Program-made: the position numbers and the translations under genes
Shown here: in pieces, positions 1 to 7,230 of the stretch
How the letters are laid out: every line of letters starts with the position of its first letter
Numbering within the stretch: the first letter of the stretch is position 1
The notes under the pieces: model-generated
Databases searched by the model: none
Told to the model about the DNA's origin: nothing
Seen by the model: only the letters and a program-made list of their open reading frames with translations
Source of the DNA: Bordetella parapertussis
GTDB taxonomy: Bacteria > Pseudomonadota > Gammaproteobacteria > Burkholderiales > Burkholderiaceae_C
Direction: 5' to 3'
Assembly (NCBI GenBank): GCA_945882755.1
Contig: CAMCWS010000022.1
Span: 1 to 24,566, forward strand
DNA length: 24,566 nucleotides

Positions 1-806
1 TCGTAGCCCTGCACCTCGAAGTCCTCCAATTCGTAATCGAAGATCGAGGCCGGGCGGCGCAGGATGCGCAGCCTGGGGTAGGCCAGGGGCTGGCGGCTGA
101 GTTGCAGTTCGACCTGTTCGTGGTGGTTGCTGTAGATGTGGCAATCGCCACCGGTCCAAATGAAGTCGCCCACCTCGAGGTCGCATTGCTGCGCCACCAT
201 GTGGGTGAGCAGCGCGTAGCTGGCGATGTTGAACGGCACGCCCAAAAAAATGTCGGCGCTGCGTTGGTACAGCTGGCAACTCAGTTGGCCCTTGCCGCCA
301 GCGGTGGTGGGTGGTGCCACATAAAACTGAAAGAAAGCGTGGCAGGGCATCAAGGCCATTTTGGAGAGGTCGGCCACGTTCCAAGCGCTCACGATGATGC
401 GGCGCGAATCGGGGTTGGTCTTCAAGGTCTTGATGACCTCGGTGATTTGGTCGATGTGACCGCCCTCGGGTGTCGGCCAGCTGCGCCACTGCACGCCGTA
501 GACCGGCCCCAAGTCGCCATCTTCGCGGGCCCATTCGTCCCAAATCGTGCAGCCACGCTCGGTCAGCCAGTGGTTGTTGCTGGAACCGGTGAGGAACCAC
601 AACAGCTCGACGATGATGGATTTCAGGTGCACCTTTTTGGTGGTGACCAGCGGAAAACCTTGGCGCAAATCGAAACGCATTTGGTGGCCAAACACGCTGC
701 GCGTGCCGGTGCCGGTGCGGTCGGACTTTTCCACCCCATGCGTGTACACATGGCGCATGAAATCTTCGTAGGGCGTGGGGATGGGGTGGGGGACGGGCAG
801 GCTCAT
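1..806 (-). CDS. thyA: Thymidylate synthase, C-terminus cut by window edge
   Basis: ThyA methylates dUMP to dTMP using methylenetetrahydrofolate, in the cytoplasm; this is the de novo route to thymidylate. The frame is open from the ATG at 804-806 to the left edge, giving 268 residues. The N-terminal part carries the phosphate-binding [10 protein letters not shown] segment (about residues 28-37). The catalytic cysteine is C155 in the [10 protein letters not shown] motif, and it is followed by the dUMP-binding stretch [17 protein letters not shown]. The sequence stops at EDFEVQGY, so only about ten residues of the usual C-terminus are missing. The start is supported by the conserved PYEDFMRHV segment shortly after it; no strong Shine-Dalgarno is seen. 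Neighbours say little about its operon because the downstream side lies outside the window. Family assignment is secure. Confidence 0.97.
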   Translation of the reverse strand, partial: MSLPVPHPIPTPYEDFMRHVYTHGVEKSDRTGTGTRSVFGHQMRFDLRQGFPLVTTKKVHLKSIIVELLWFLTGSSNNHWLTERGCTIWDEWAREDGDLGPVYGVQWRSWPTPEGGHIDQITEVIKTLKTNPDSRRIIVSAWNVADLSKMALMPCHAFFQFYVAPPTTAGGKGQLSCQLYQRSADIFLGVPFNIASYALLTHMVAQQCDLEVGDFIWTGGDCHIYSNHHEQVELQLSRQPLAYPRLRILRRPASIFDYELEDFEVQGY

Positions 807-835
807 GGGGGAGAGTTTAAGGGGCTTGCTTGTGT

Positions 836-905
836 GATCGCCACGCTTCGCTCGCGATGACGCCATCCGTCACTGCGAGGCCATCATCGACGTCACTGCG
901 AGGCC
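836..905. repeat. Degenerate copies of a palindromic repeat family
   Basis: A 15-base direct repeat, CGTCACTGCGAGGCC, occurs at 868-882 and again at 891-905. An inverted, more canonical copy (reverse complement CGTCATCGCGAGCGAAG) lies at 846-862. These match the CGTCATTGCGAGC core found in full form at 4855-4935 and 6226-6412, so they belong to the same family. The cluster lies just upstream of thyA and is more diverged than the other two. No protein-coding role is apparent. Confidence 0.7.
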
Positions 906-1068
906 TGCATGGCCGTGGCAGTCTCAGTTTACTTTTTTAAATAAGTACTTAGATAGTATTTAAATGAGATATTGAATAAGATAAATAGTATTTATTAATA
1001 CAATTCAACTCAATTTATTTGGCGGGTGAACAAATGAATCATTGGCTTTTAACCCATACAAATTTAGG
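906..1068. other. AT-rich intergenic block, no gene seen
   Basis: Composition drops sharply to AT-rich from about 930 to 1060, unlike the surrounding GC-rich coding sequence. The block holds several TATTTA/TAATA runs that resemble -10 elements but have no convincing partner. At about 943-960 an AGTACTTAGAT...GTATTTAAA arrangement resembles the operator-like sequence upstream of the second toxin-antitoxin pair (9663-9680). The 9-mer ATACAATTC occurs at 998-1006 and again at 1090-1098, just before the toxin start. I see no open reading frame of note. Confidence 0.5.
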
Positions 1069-1096
1069 TTGACTTCCGTATCCTGTTTTATACAAT
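1069..1096 (+). promoter_or_regulatory. Predicted sigma70 promoter of the HigBA-type locus
   Basis: A TTGACT -35 box (1069-1074) and a TACAAT -10 box (1091-1096) are separated by 16 bases, close to consensus. The -10 box ends only four bases before the toxin ATG at 1101. Transcription from it would therefore start at or just inside the toxin frame. No Shine-Dalgarno precedes that ATG, which fits a leaderless or poorly translated toxin message. Confidence 0.5.
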
Positions 1097-1100
1097 TCGA

Positions 1101-1403
1101 ATGTTAACGATCTACACAACTGAAGTATTTGACAGGTGGTTTGCGGCTTTAAAAGACAAACAGGCGGCCCGTCGAATTCAAGTTCGTATCGATCGCGCAG
1201 AAGACGGCCATTTGGGTGACCACAAGTCCGTTGGTCAAGGCGTTTGGGAGATGCGCTTGCACCATGGGCCTTGATTTCGGGTGTATTTCATGTGGCGCGG
1301 CGAAGAAATGGTGATTCTTTTGGCGGGCGGCGACAAATCGAGTCAGGCCAAAGACATTGAAACAGCGCAAGGGCTTGCGCGACAACTGAAAGACCAAGCA
1401 TGA
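1101..1403 (+). pseudogene. HigB/RelE-type toxin (addiction module killer protein), nonsense mutation
   Basis: The frame from the ATG at 1101 matches the 'putative addiction module killer protein' group of the RelE/ParE toxin superfamily, which are ribosome-dependent mRNA nucleases. The N-terminal part has the family pattern TEVFDRWF, then RIQVRIDRAEDGHLGD, then VGQGVWEMRL. The family then expects G-P-G-[YF]-R-V-Y-F. Here the second Gly codon of that motif is TGA (1272-1274), after 57 residues. The frame continues past the stop with FRVYF, MVILLAGGDKSSQAKDI and ends at TGA 1401-1403, giving a normal total length of 100 codons. A single GGA-to-TGA change explains it. The 3' end overlaps the antitoxin ATG as ATGA, the usual coupling in this family. 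An ATG at 1290 could start only a C-terminal fragment. A sequencing error is the main alternative. Confidence 0.88.
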
Positions 1404-1693
1404 CAACACTCAAGTTGCGCAAATGGGACAGCGCCGAACACCTCAAAACCGATGAAGACATGGCGGCTTACCTGGAAGCTTGTCTGCAAGAGGCGGGTGA
1501 TGATGCCGCCTTCATCGCCAAAGCCCTTGGCAACATCGCACGGGCCAAAGGCATGACGCAGTTGTCCAAGGACACAGGGCTTGGGCGCGAAAGTTTGTAC
1601 AAAGCTTTGTCTGGCGAGGGCAACCCCAGCTTTGCAACGATTTTGAAGGTAACCCATGCTTTGGGCTTGAAGTTTCATGTTCAGTGCGGTTGA
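1400..1693 (+). CDS. HigA-like antitoxin (addiction module antidote protein)
   Basis: This 97-residue protein resembles the antidote proteins paired with killer proteins of the RelE superfamily. The N-terminus (KLRKWDSAEHLKTDEDMAAYL) is the characteristic lead-in. It is followed by a helix-turn-helix at about residues 45-80, with QLSKDTGLGRESLYKALS as the recognition region and NPSFATILKVTHALG after it. Such proteins bind the toxin and repress their own promoter. The start codon overlaps the toxin stop (ATGA at 1400-1403), so translation was built to be coupled to the toxin. Because the toxin is interrupted about 126 bases upstream, coupling may now be weakened. The antitoxin itself is intact, with no missing segment. 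It ends 20 bases before the convergent FAD dehydrogenase gene. Confidence 0.9.
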   Translation: MTTLKLRKWDSAEHLKTDEDMAAYLEACLQEAGDDAAFIAKALGNIARAKGMTQLSKDTGLGRESLYKALSGEGNPSFATILKVTHALGLKFHVQCG

Positions 1694-1713
1694 TATTCAA
1701 TACTTGGTTGGTC

Positions 1714-3213
1714 TCAATCGCCTAGCTCGTTCCGAACAGTACGAACCATTTCTTCCGTAACTGTGTTTTGTCCAATCGCAACAATCGGTTGAATAGATAC
1801 ATTGACCAACACCCGCCCCGGATTCATCAGATTCTGCGGATCAATAGCCTGCTTGATACTGCGCATCAGTTGCAACGCTACAGGGGCTTTGTAAAGGTGC
1901 AGGGTGTCGGCCTTCAAGCTACCCACACCATGCTCGGCGCTGATGGAGCCGCCAAACTTCATGACCGCGTCATACACCAGTGAGTTGATGCGGTGTTCTT
2001 GGCTTGCCAAAAAAACCGCGGAATCGGTACCGACGGGGCATTGCACGTTGTAGTGCAAATTGCCGTCGCCCAAATGCCCAAAATTCACCAATCGAACACC
2101 TGCAATCTCCAGTGCCAACAAAGCGTCTGTGTGCGCCACAAAGTCGGGGATGGCGGACACGGGCAGCGAAATATCGTGTTTGATGTTCAAGCCTTCAGCC
2201 GCTTGCGCCGAGCTGATGCTCTCACGCACCTGCCACAGTTGACGGCCCTGCGCCAAGCTGCTGGCCACCACCGCGTCGAGGGCATAGCCGTTACTGAGAG
2301 CGACTTCCAGCAAACGCTCTAGCTGGGCATTGCCATGCGCCTGACTTTCGGTATCGCTGTGCGACAGCAATACGCAATAGGGCGCGGTTTGCCACAGCGG
2401 CACATTGAGAAGAGGGAAATGGGTGTGGACCAATTGCAAAGCAAACTGCCCCATCACCTCAAAACCGGTTAGGCCTGCGCCCAAATGTTGCTGCGCCAAG
2501 CCCAGCAATTGCACCGCGGCTTGCATGGAGGGCAGGGCGGCCCAAGCGGTGAGCTCGGCTGCGGGTTGGGGGTAGAGCTTCAACGTGGCGGCGGTGATGA
2601 TGCCCAAGGTGCCTTCGCTGCCAATGAAGATGTCGCGCAAGTCATAGCCGGTGTTGTCTTTGCGCAGACCGCTCAAGCCATGCCACACCTCGCCTTGTGG
2701 TGTCACCACTTCCAGCCCCAAACACAGGTCACGGGCATTGCCATAGCGCAGCACTTGGGTGCCACCGGCGTTGCTGCCCAGGTTACCGCCAATGGTGCAA
2801 CTGCCCTCGGACGCCAAGCTGAGGGGGAACAACAGGCCTGCTTCGGCGGCAGCTTGTTGCACATGGTGCAAAACGCAACCGGCTTCTGCGGTCAGTGTGA
2901 GGTTGGCTTTGTCCACTGCGCGGATGCGGTTCAGGCGTTGCAGGTTCAGAACCACTTCCCGACCCGACTCGTCCGGGGTCGATCCCATCACCAAACCGGT
3001 GTTACCGCCTTGCGGCACCATGGGAGCGCCTGCAGCAGCACAGGCTTTGACAACTTGCGCCACTTCATCGGTGCTGGCGGGTTGGACCACGCACAAAGCC
3101 TTGCCTTGCATGCGTCCGCGCCAATCACGCTCAAAAGCAGTCAAATCGCCGCTGGACAGCACATGGGGTGCACCCACAATGGACTGCAGTTGTGGCAGCA
3201 AAGCGCTGGTCAT
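1714..3213 (-). CDS. FAD-binding oxidoreductase, GlcD / D-2-hydroxyacid dehydrogenase family
   Basis: This 499-residue flavoprotein belongs to the PCMH-type FAD-linked oxidases that include glycolate oxidase GlcD, D-lactate and D-2-hydroxyglutarate dehydrogenases. The FAD-binding half shows PQGGNTGLVMGS (about 67-78), then EGSCTIGGNLGSNAGG and GSEGTLGIIT. The C-terminal half carries the metal/substrate motif NFGHLGDGNLHYN and the ISAEHGVGSLK segment typical of the family. The exact 2-hydroxyacid oxidised cannot be told from sequence. The family motif MNPGRVL, normally near the C-terminus, is here followed by about 30 extra residues. The start ATG (3211-3213) overlaps the stop of the DUF2069 gene as ATGA, so the two are translationally coupled. 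There is no glcE or glcF next to it, which favours a stand-alone dehydrogenase over a glycolate oxidase subunit. Confidence 0.9.
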   Translation of the reverse strand: MTSALLPQLQSIVGAPHVLSSGDLTAFERDWRGRMQGKALCVVQPASTDEVAQVVKACAAAGAPMVPQGGNTGLVMGSTPDESGREVVLNLQRLNRIRAVDKANLTLTAEAGCVLHHVQQAAAEAGLLFPLSLASEGSCTIGGNLGSNAGGTQVLRYGNARDLCLGLEVVTPQGEVWHGLSGLRKDNTGYDLRDIFIGSEGTLGIITAATLKLYPQPAAELTAWAALPSMQAAVQLLGLAQQHLGAGLTGFEVMGQFALQLVHTHFPLLNVPLWQTAPYCVLLSHSDTESQAHGNAQLERLLEVALSNGYALDAVVASSLAQGRQLWQVRESISSAQAAEGLNIKHDISLPVSAIPDFVAHTDALLALEIAGVRLVNFGHLGDGNLHYNVQCPVGTDSAVFLASQEHRINSLVYDAVMKFGGSISAEHGVGSLKADTLHLYKAPVALQLMRSIKQAIDPQNLMNPGRVLVNVSIQPIVAIGQNTVTEEMVRTVRNELGD

Positions 3214-3635
3214 GGGCTGGGTTCTTGGGCTTGGTCTCCCCTAGCTGCAGCCAAGGCGGCGTCACGCAGCCGCCACCGCACATGCAAGGCAGTGGCGGTG
3301 AACAACATCAAGCACAGCAGAATTTCCACCGCGGCACAGGCGTTGCTAGGCCAAGCGTCCCCTTGCAGGCGTATCACGCCCTCGGCGAAATACAACCACA
3401 CCACCAAGCTAACCCAGCGGTAGGTGTACATGCGGTTTTTCAACAAACCAGCTAAAGGAATGCACAAAGGAAGGGCCTTTAGCACCAGCCAAGAGCCGCC
3501 TGGGCGCAAAGGGGCCAGCCACAACTCCCACAGAAGAGAAAGCAGTATCAAGCCGATGAGGCTGCTTACAGCCAATGTGCGGCTGAGGTGAACATGCCAA
3601 AGGGCTTGGGGGGTCAGGGTAGGTGTAGATGGCAT
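3210..3635 (-). CDS. DUF2069 membrane protein
   Basis: This small integral membrane protein matches the DUF2069 family, whose function is not known. From the ATG at 3633-3635 it is 141 residues. Four hydrophobic segments can be seen: one around LAVSSLIGLILLSLLW, one around LKALPLCIPLAGLL, one at YRWVSLVVWLYF, and one at AAVEILLCLMLFTATAL. The charged C-terminal tail (RDAALAAARGDQAQ) would be cytoplasmic. Starts at 3647 or further upstream are possible; I chose 3635 because the residues before it look non-conserved and leave the divergent yihY start free. An AAGGAG lies about 13 bases before the 3647 ATG, which is the main argument for that alternative. Its 3' end overlaps the downstream FAD dehydrogenase as ATGA. 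Confidence 0.85.
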   Translation of the reverse strand: MPSTPTLTPQALWHVHLSRTLAVSSLIGLILLSLLWELWLAPLRPGGSWLVLKALPLCIPLAGLLKNRMYTYRWVSLVVWLYFAEGVIRLQGDAWPSNACAAVEILLCLMLFTATALHVRWRLRDAALAAARGDQAQEPSP

Positions 3636-3645
3636 GATAGAGACC

Positions 3646-4845
3646 ATGATTGTGTCGCAACTCCTTAGTCTCCCGCAAAAACTCCTGCATTTCCCTTGGC
3701 AAAGGGCGACCAAGCGCTTGACGCATCGCTTTGCCGATGACCGTTTGGGTCAAACCGCTGGTGCGCTGACCTTTACCACCTTGATCGCCTTGGTGCCGCT
3801 GTTGACCGTGGCTTTGGCGGTGGTGACTGCGTTTCCCGTGTTTGACCAATTTCAAACCGTGCTGCAACGTTGGTTGGTGGAGAGCCTGATTCCCGAGTCC
3901 ATTTCACGCCAAGTGTTGGGCTACTTGACCCAGTTCACCACCAAGGCCAGTCGCTTGGGCAGTTGGGGTTTTGCTGCTTTGTTGATGTCTGCGGTGGCCT
4001 TGATGATCACCATAGACCGCAGCCTCAACACGATTTGGCGGGTGCGCCAACAACGTGCTTGGGGCCAACGGCTGTTGCTGTACTGGGCGGCGCTCACCTT
4101 GGGGCCCTTATTGGTGGCCGCCGGTTTGGTGACCATGGCTTCCGTCATCAGTTGGTCGGGTGGCTCTTTGCGCTACCAAGGGCCTGGCGTCAAGATGGCG
4201 TTGGGGTTGTTGGAGTTCCTGTTGTTATGGGGTGGTATCAGCGGCTTGTACCGCTTTGTGCCCAACACCCATGTGGCTTGGCGGCCCCTGCTGCTGGGTA
4301 GCTTTTTCACCGCGCTGGTGCTTCAAGCCGCCCGCAGTGGTTTGACGTTTTATTTGGCCAGCATGCCTACTTTTTCGTTGGTTTACGGCACCTTTGCCAC
4401 CGTGCCGATTTTGCTGGTCTGGATTTACACCACTTGGGTGGTGGTGTTGTTAGGCGCTGTGCTGGTAGCGAGTTGGCCTGCCTTGGTGAATGATGCTTCG
4501 GATGGGGAGGAAGACCATGCAGGTCGAGGGTTCGCGTTGGCGCTGGCTTGCTTGCGCTTATTCCAGCAAGCTCGCTTACAAAGTGCAGGCGGTTGGGACG
4601 TGCCAAGACTTGCACAACAATTAGGCGCCCAGACTTGGGAGGTCGAAGAGGTGCTGGGCTTGCTGCAGCAACTGGATTGGGTGGGGCGTTTGAACGAGGA
4701 CGGCAATCCGCGCTATGTCTTGCTGGTAGATTTGGCGTCAACCCAAGCAGCGCCGTTGATAGACCAGTTGTTACTGGCAGATACCCCCCATAGCCAAGCT
4801 GTCTGGGCAAGGTGCAAAGATTGGCGCTTGGCAGAGCTGGTTTAG
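3646..4845 (+). CDS. YihY/BrkB family inner membrane protein
   Basis: The product is a polytopic inner-membrane protein of the YihY/BrkB family, once mislabelled RNase BN, whose physiological role is not settled. The N-terminal signature LTHRFADDRLGQTAGALTFT (about residues 20-40) is clear and is followed by six hydrophobic stretches. These include the family motif GTFATVPILLVWIYTTWVVVLLGA. About 110 residues after the last helix form a soluble tail, with a segment WEVEEVLGLLQQLDWVGRL that looks helical and winged-helix-like. Such a tail is longer than in E. coli YihY (about 290 residues). An ATG at 3634 would add four residues and would overlap the start codon of the divergent DUF2069 gene; neither start has a strong Shine-Dalgarno. 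A large palindromic repeat follows the stop codon. Confidence 0.9.
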   Translation: MIVSQLLSLPQKLLHFPWQRATKRLTHRFADDRLGQTAGALTFTTLIALVPLLTVALAVVTAFPVFDQFQTVLQRWLVESLIPESISRQVLGYLTQFTTKASRLGSWGFAALLMSAVALMITIDRSLNTIWRVRQQRAWGQRLLLYWAALTLGPLLVAAGLVTMASVISWSGGSLRYQGPGVKMALGLLEFLLLWGGISGLYRFVPNTHVAWRPLLLGSFFTALVLQAARSGLTFYLASMPTFSLVYGTFATVPILLVWIYTTWVVVLLGAVLVASWPALVNDASDGEEDHAGRGFALALACLRLFQQARLQSAGGWDVPRLAQQLGAQTWEVEEVLGLLQQLDWVGRLNEDGNPRYVLLVDLASTQAAPLIDQLLLADTPHSQAVWARCKDWRLAELV

Positions 4846-4854
4846 CCCTGTAGA

Positions 4855-4935
4855 CGTCATTGCGAACGTAGTGAAGCAATCCATAGCATGCTGTGGCGAT
4901 CGCCTTTAGATTGCTTCACTACGTTCGCAATGACG
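4855..4935. repeat. Perfect inverted repeat with 27-base arms
   Basis: The arm at 4855-4881 begins CGTCATTGCGAACGTAGTG and ends GAAGCAATC. Its exact reverse complement occupies 4909-4935. A 27-base spacer separates them and contains the 10-base palindrome GGCGATCGCC (4895-4904). The element fills the gap between the yihY stop (4845) and the next start (4959). A transcript through it could form a very stable hairpin, so it could attenuate or terminate read-through, although no T-run follows. The arm core is shared with the clusters at 836-905 and 6226-6412, so it is a dispersed REP/MITE-like element and not a gene-specific terminator. Confidence 0.92.
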
Positions 4936-4958
4936 ACTCATCGGACTGACAAAGAATA

Positions 4959-6218
4959 ATGGGGCTTATGGAAAACAAATCTGCTGATGTGTTGGTACTG
5001 GGCTCAGGCATTGTGGGTTTGAGCTTGGCGCTGAAGTTGCAAGAACGTGGCCGCGAGGTGGTGTTGGTAGACCGCGGTGCAGCAGGTGCCGCCACCAGCT
5101 TTGGCAATGCGGGGCTGATCGAGCGCAGCACCGTGTTTCCTTATGCCTTTCCGCGTGACCTCAAAACCTTGTTGGCCTATGCATTGGGACGCCGCACCGC
5201 CGCCCATTACCACTGGCGAGCTTTGCCTTCTTTGCTGCCGTGGATGTGGCGCTATTGGCAACATTCTTCCCCAGCGCTTTACCCTCAGGCCATCGCTGGC
5301 GCCTTGCCTTTGATCGAACACAGTTGGAGCGAACACCAACCCTTGATCGCTGCTGCAGGTGTGCTGGGTCTGGCGAACGAGCGGGGTTGGATCAAGGTGT
5401 TTCGCACCCACGAAAGCGCCGAACACAGCAGTGAGATGGCCGAGCAAAGCCGCGGCTATGGTGTGACAGCGCACACCCTGTCACCAACCCAACTTTTGTC
5501 CTTAGAACCAGCGCTTAAAACCGCATTGCTGGGTGGTGTTCACTACCCCGATTCGCGGCAGATCCAAGACCCGCAAGCCCTTTCCAGCGCTTATTTGCGC
5601 TTGTTTGAGCAGCGTGGCGGCAGGTTCGTGCAGGGGGATGTGCGTACTTTGCAGGCTCAAGCAAAGGCGTGGGCTGTGCAAACCGAAGCTGGACTTTTAC
5701 ACGCCAAGCAAGCAGTTTTGGCCTTGGGTCCCTGGGGCGAAGACATGGCGCGGCAACTTGGCTACCAGTTGCCTATGGGGCGCAAGCGGGGATACCACAT
5801 GCATTTCCAAGCGTCTGCGGTTTCACTAAAGCACACCATCGTCGATGTGGACAACGGCTATGCCATCGCTCCCATGCAGCGGGGTTTGCGCTTGACCACA
5901 GGCGCTGAATTTGCGTTGCGCGATGCGCCTGCCACACCGGTGCAGTTGCAGCGCATTGAACCTATGGCTCGGGGCTTGACCCATCTGGGTGAGCGACTCG
6001 ACGCCCAAGCTTGGCTTGGTTCACGGCCTTGTACACCGGATATGCTGCCTTTGGTGGGTTCTGCGCCACGCCACCCAGGGTTATGGTTCAGCTTCGGCCA
6101 TGCACACCATGGACTCACCCAAGCTGCGTCTAGCGGGAGGCTGCTTGCCGAGTTGATGTGTGGCGAGACGCCTTATATCGATCCAAGGCCTTATCGGGTT
6201 GAGCGGTTCAGCGTCTAG
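4959..6218 (+). CDS. FAD-dependent D-amino-acid dehydrogenase-like oxidoreductase (DadA/DAO family)
   Basis: This 419-residue protein belongs to the DAO/DadA family of flavoprotein amino-acid oxidoreductases. The N-terminal dinucleotide fold LVLGSGIVGLS (about residues 12-22) is followed by the acidic residue of the second strand in VVLVDRG. The segment AATSFGNAGLIE is typical of DadA-like enzymes. A second FAD-contacting region near the C-terminus reads GSRPCTPDMLPLVG and then WFSFGHAHHGLTQAASSGRLLAEL. DadA enzymes deaminate D-amino acids and pass electrons to the respiratory chain, but the substrate here is not predictable. An ATG at 4968 is an equally good start, preceded by GGGG. No dadX or alr racemase gene is adjacent. 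Palindromic repeats flank the gene on both sides, so it may be a single-gene unit. Confidence 0.88.
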   Translation: MGLMENKSADVLVLGSGIVGLSLALKLQERGREVVLVDRGAAGAATSFGNAGLIERSTVFPYAFPRDLKTLLAYALGRRTAAHYHWRALPSLLPWMWRYWQHSSPALYPQAIAGALPLIEHSWSEHQPLIAAAGVLGLANERGWIKVFRTHESAEHSSEMAEQSRGYGVTAHTLSPTQLLSLEPALKTALLGGVHYPDSRQIQDPQALSSAYLRLFEQRGGRFVQGDVRTLQAQAKAWAVQTEAGLLHAKQAVLALGPWGEDMARQLGYQLPMGRKRGYHMHFQASAVSLKHTIVDVDNGYAIAPMQRGLRLTTGAEFALRDAPATPVQLQRIEPMARGLTHLGERLDAQAWLGSRPCTPDMLPLVGSAPRHPGLWFSFGHAHHGLTQAASSGRLLAELMCGETPYIDPRPYRVERFSV

Positions 6219-6225
6219 ATGACTT

Positions 6226-6412
6226 CGTCATTGCGAGCGCAGCATTTCAGCGTCATTGCGAGCGCAGCGAAGCAATCTCTGGGCGCATGCAGCAGGCTCG
6301 GCCTCGCCTCCATGCTTGCACAACGTCGGCTACGGCCGACCTGCGACATGCGCCATTGAAGAGCTTGCTTCGTCGCTTTGCTCCTCGCAATGACGGCCCC
6401 TCGCAATGACGG
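6226..6412. repeat. Cluster of palindromic repeats between convergent genes
   Basis: Two direct copies of the CGTCATTGCGAGCGCAGC core start at 6226 and 6251; the second runs on into GAAGCAATC. Inverted copies end at 6395 (TCGCAATGACG) and at 6411 (second TCGCAATGACG). Between them lie a GAAGAGCTTGCTTCGTCGC-type arm and a compact hairpin, GTCGGC-TACG-GCCGAC, at 6324-6339. The cluster fills the 194-base gap between the convergent DadA-like and hydrolase genes and abuts the hydrolase stop codon. Because several repeat units are nested, it looks like repeated insertion or duplication. It may serve as a bidirectional transcription barrier, which is inferred only from position. Confidence 0.88.
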
Positions 6413-7219
6413 CTAGCTCAAAAACCGCTTCAGCGCATCCAAAGTCTCATCTGGCGACTCGCTCATTTGGTGGTGGCCATGGGGAATGCTCACCACCTGC
6501 AGTTGCTTGCCGCTTTCCTTGGCTTGCGCGATCAGCGGTTGCGCGTTTTTGGGTGTGGTCATTTGGTCGGACTCGCCCAACACCATCAGCACAGGGCAGG
6601 TGACAGCCGCCATGGCTTGCAAACCTTGGTCGTAGTTGTTGCAGGCATTGAAGCCAGTGTGAAACACATTGACGGTTTTGTTGCTGGCCAACACCCGTCG
6701 CCCCAGCGCCAAGCTCGCACCAAACACCCACGACCCCGCACCCGAAGGTGGTGCCAAGGTTGCGCGTGAAAACACATTGGTCATGTGCAAGGCTTTTTCG
6801 GGTTCATTCAAAGACGCATCCAGCAGCCCTTGTGAGACCTTCATCGGGTAGGCCGTTCCCACCATGGCCAAATGGCTGATGCGTTGGCCCATGTTGGCCG
6901 CAGCTTGCATGGCGATGAGTGAACCAAAACTGTGGCCTACCAAGGCAGCCTGTTTGACTGACAGCGCATCCAGCAAGTGCTGCACAAACAAAGCACCTTC
7001 TTGCACCGTGGCTGGAGGCGCACCCGCGCTTCGGCAGTGCCCTGGCAGGTCGATGGCCAACACATTCCAACCGTGGTTGGCCAAATAGCGGCTTTGCAGC
7101 GCCCACACGCTGTGGTCGCACAGCACGCCGTGAATCAACACCACAGTGGGCAGGGCCGAGTTGAAGTCTTTGCCGCCTGTGTAAGCGTAGGTGGAATGAC
7201 CGTTGACTTGAATATGCAC
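6413..7219 (-). CDS. Alpha/beta hydrolase
   Basis: This 268-residue protein has the alpha/beta-hydrolase fold. The oxyanion region is LIHGVLCDHSVW (about 28-39), followed by AIDLPGHCRS. The nucleophile elbow is GHSFG with S97, the acid is D218 in LGESDQM, and the catalytic histidine lies in HGHHQMSE (H247-H250). The substrate cannot be named from sequence; esterase, C-C hydrolase or thioesterase activities all occur in this fold. The gene starts with GTG (7217-7219), preceded by a good AGGAGA site that overlaps the metY stop region. Only 11 bases separate it from metY, so the two are almost certainly co-transcribed. A link to methionine or acyl-homoserine metabolism is possible but is inference only. 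Confidence 0.88.
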   Translation of the reverse strand: MHIQVNGHSTYAYTGGKDFNSALPTVVLIHGVLCDHSVWALQSRYLANHGWNVLAIDLPGHCRSAGAPPATVQEGALFVQHLLDALSVKQAALVGHSFGSLIAMQAAANMGQRISHLAMVGTAYPMKVSQGLLDASLNEPEKALHMTNVFSRATLAPPSGAGSWVFGASLALGRRVLASNKTVNVFHTGFNACNNYDQGLQAMAAVTCPVLMVLGESDQMTTPKNAQPLIAQAKESGKQLQVVSIPHGHHQMSESPDETLDALKRFLS

Positions 7220-7230
7220 AGGTTTCTCCT

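Noticed and set aside
1272..1274. The in-frame TGA as a selenocysteine codon or programmed read-through site.
   Set aside because: There is no SECIS-like hairpin directly downstream and no known selenoprotein in this toxin family; a simple nonsense mutation is more likely.
2485..3423. A 312-residue plus-strand open frame over the GlcD-like gene.
   Set aside because: It is an antisense shadow of the FAD dehydrogenase and DUF2069 genes, with no recognisable domain and no ribosome site.
6215..6406. A 63-residue minus-strand open frame reading as an ARSKATKQ...DCFAALAMT-like peptide.
   Set aside because: It lies inside the palindromic repeat cluster, and the peptide is the translation of the repeat itself. 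Such spurious frames are common products of this repeat type.
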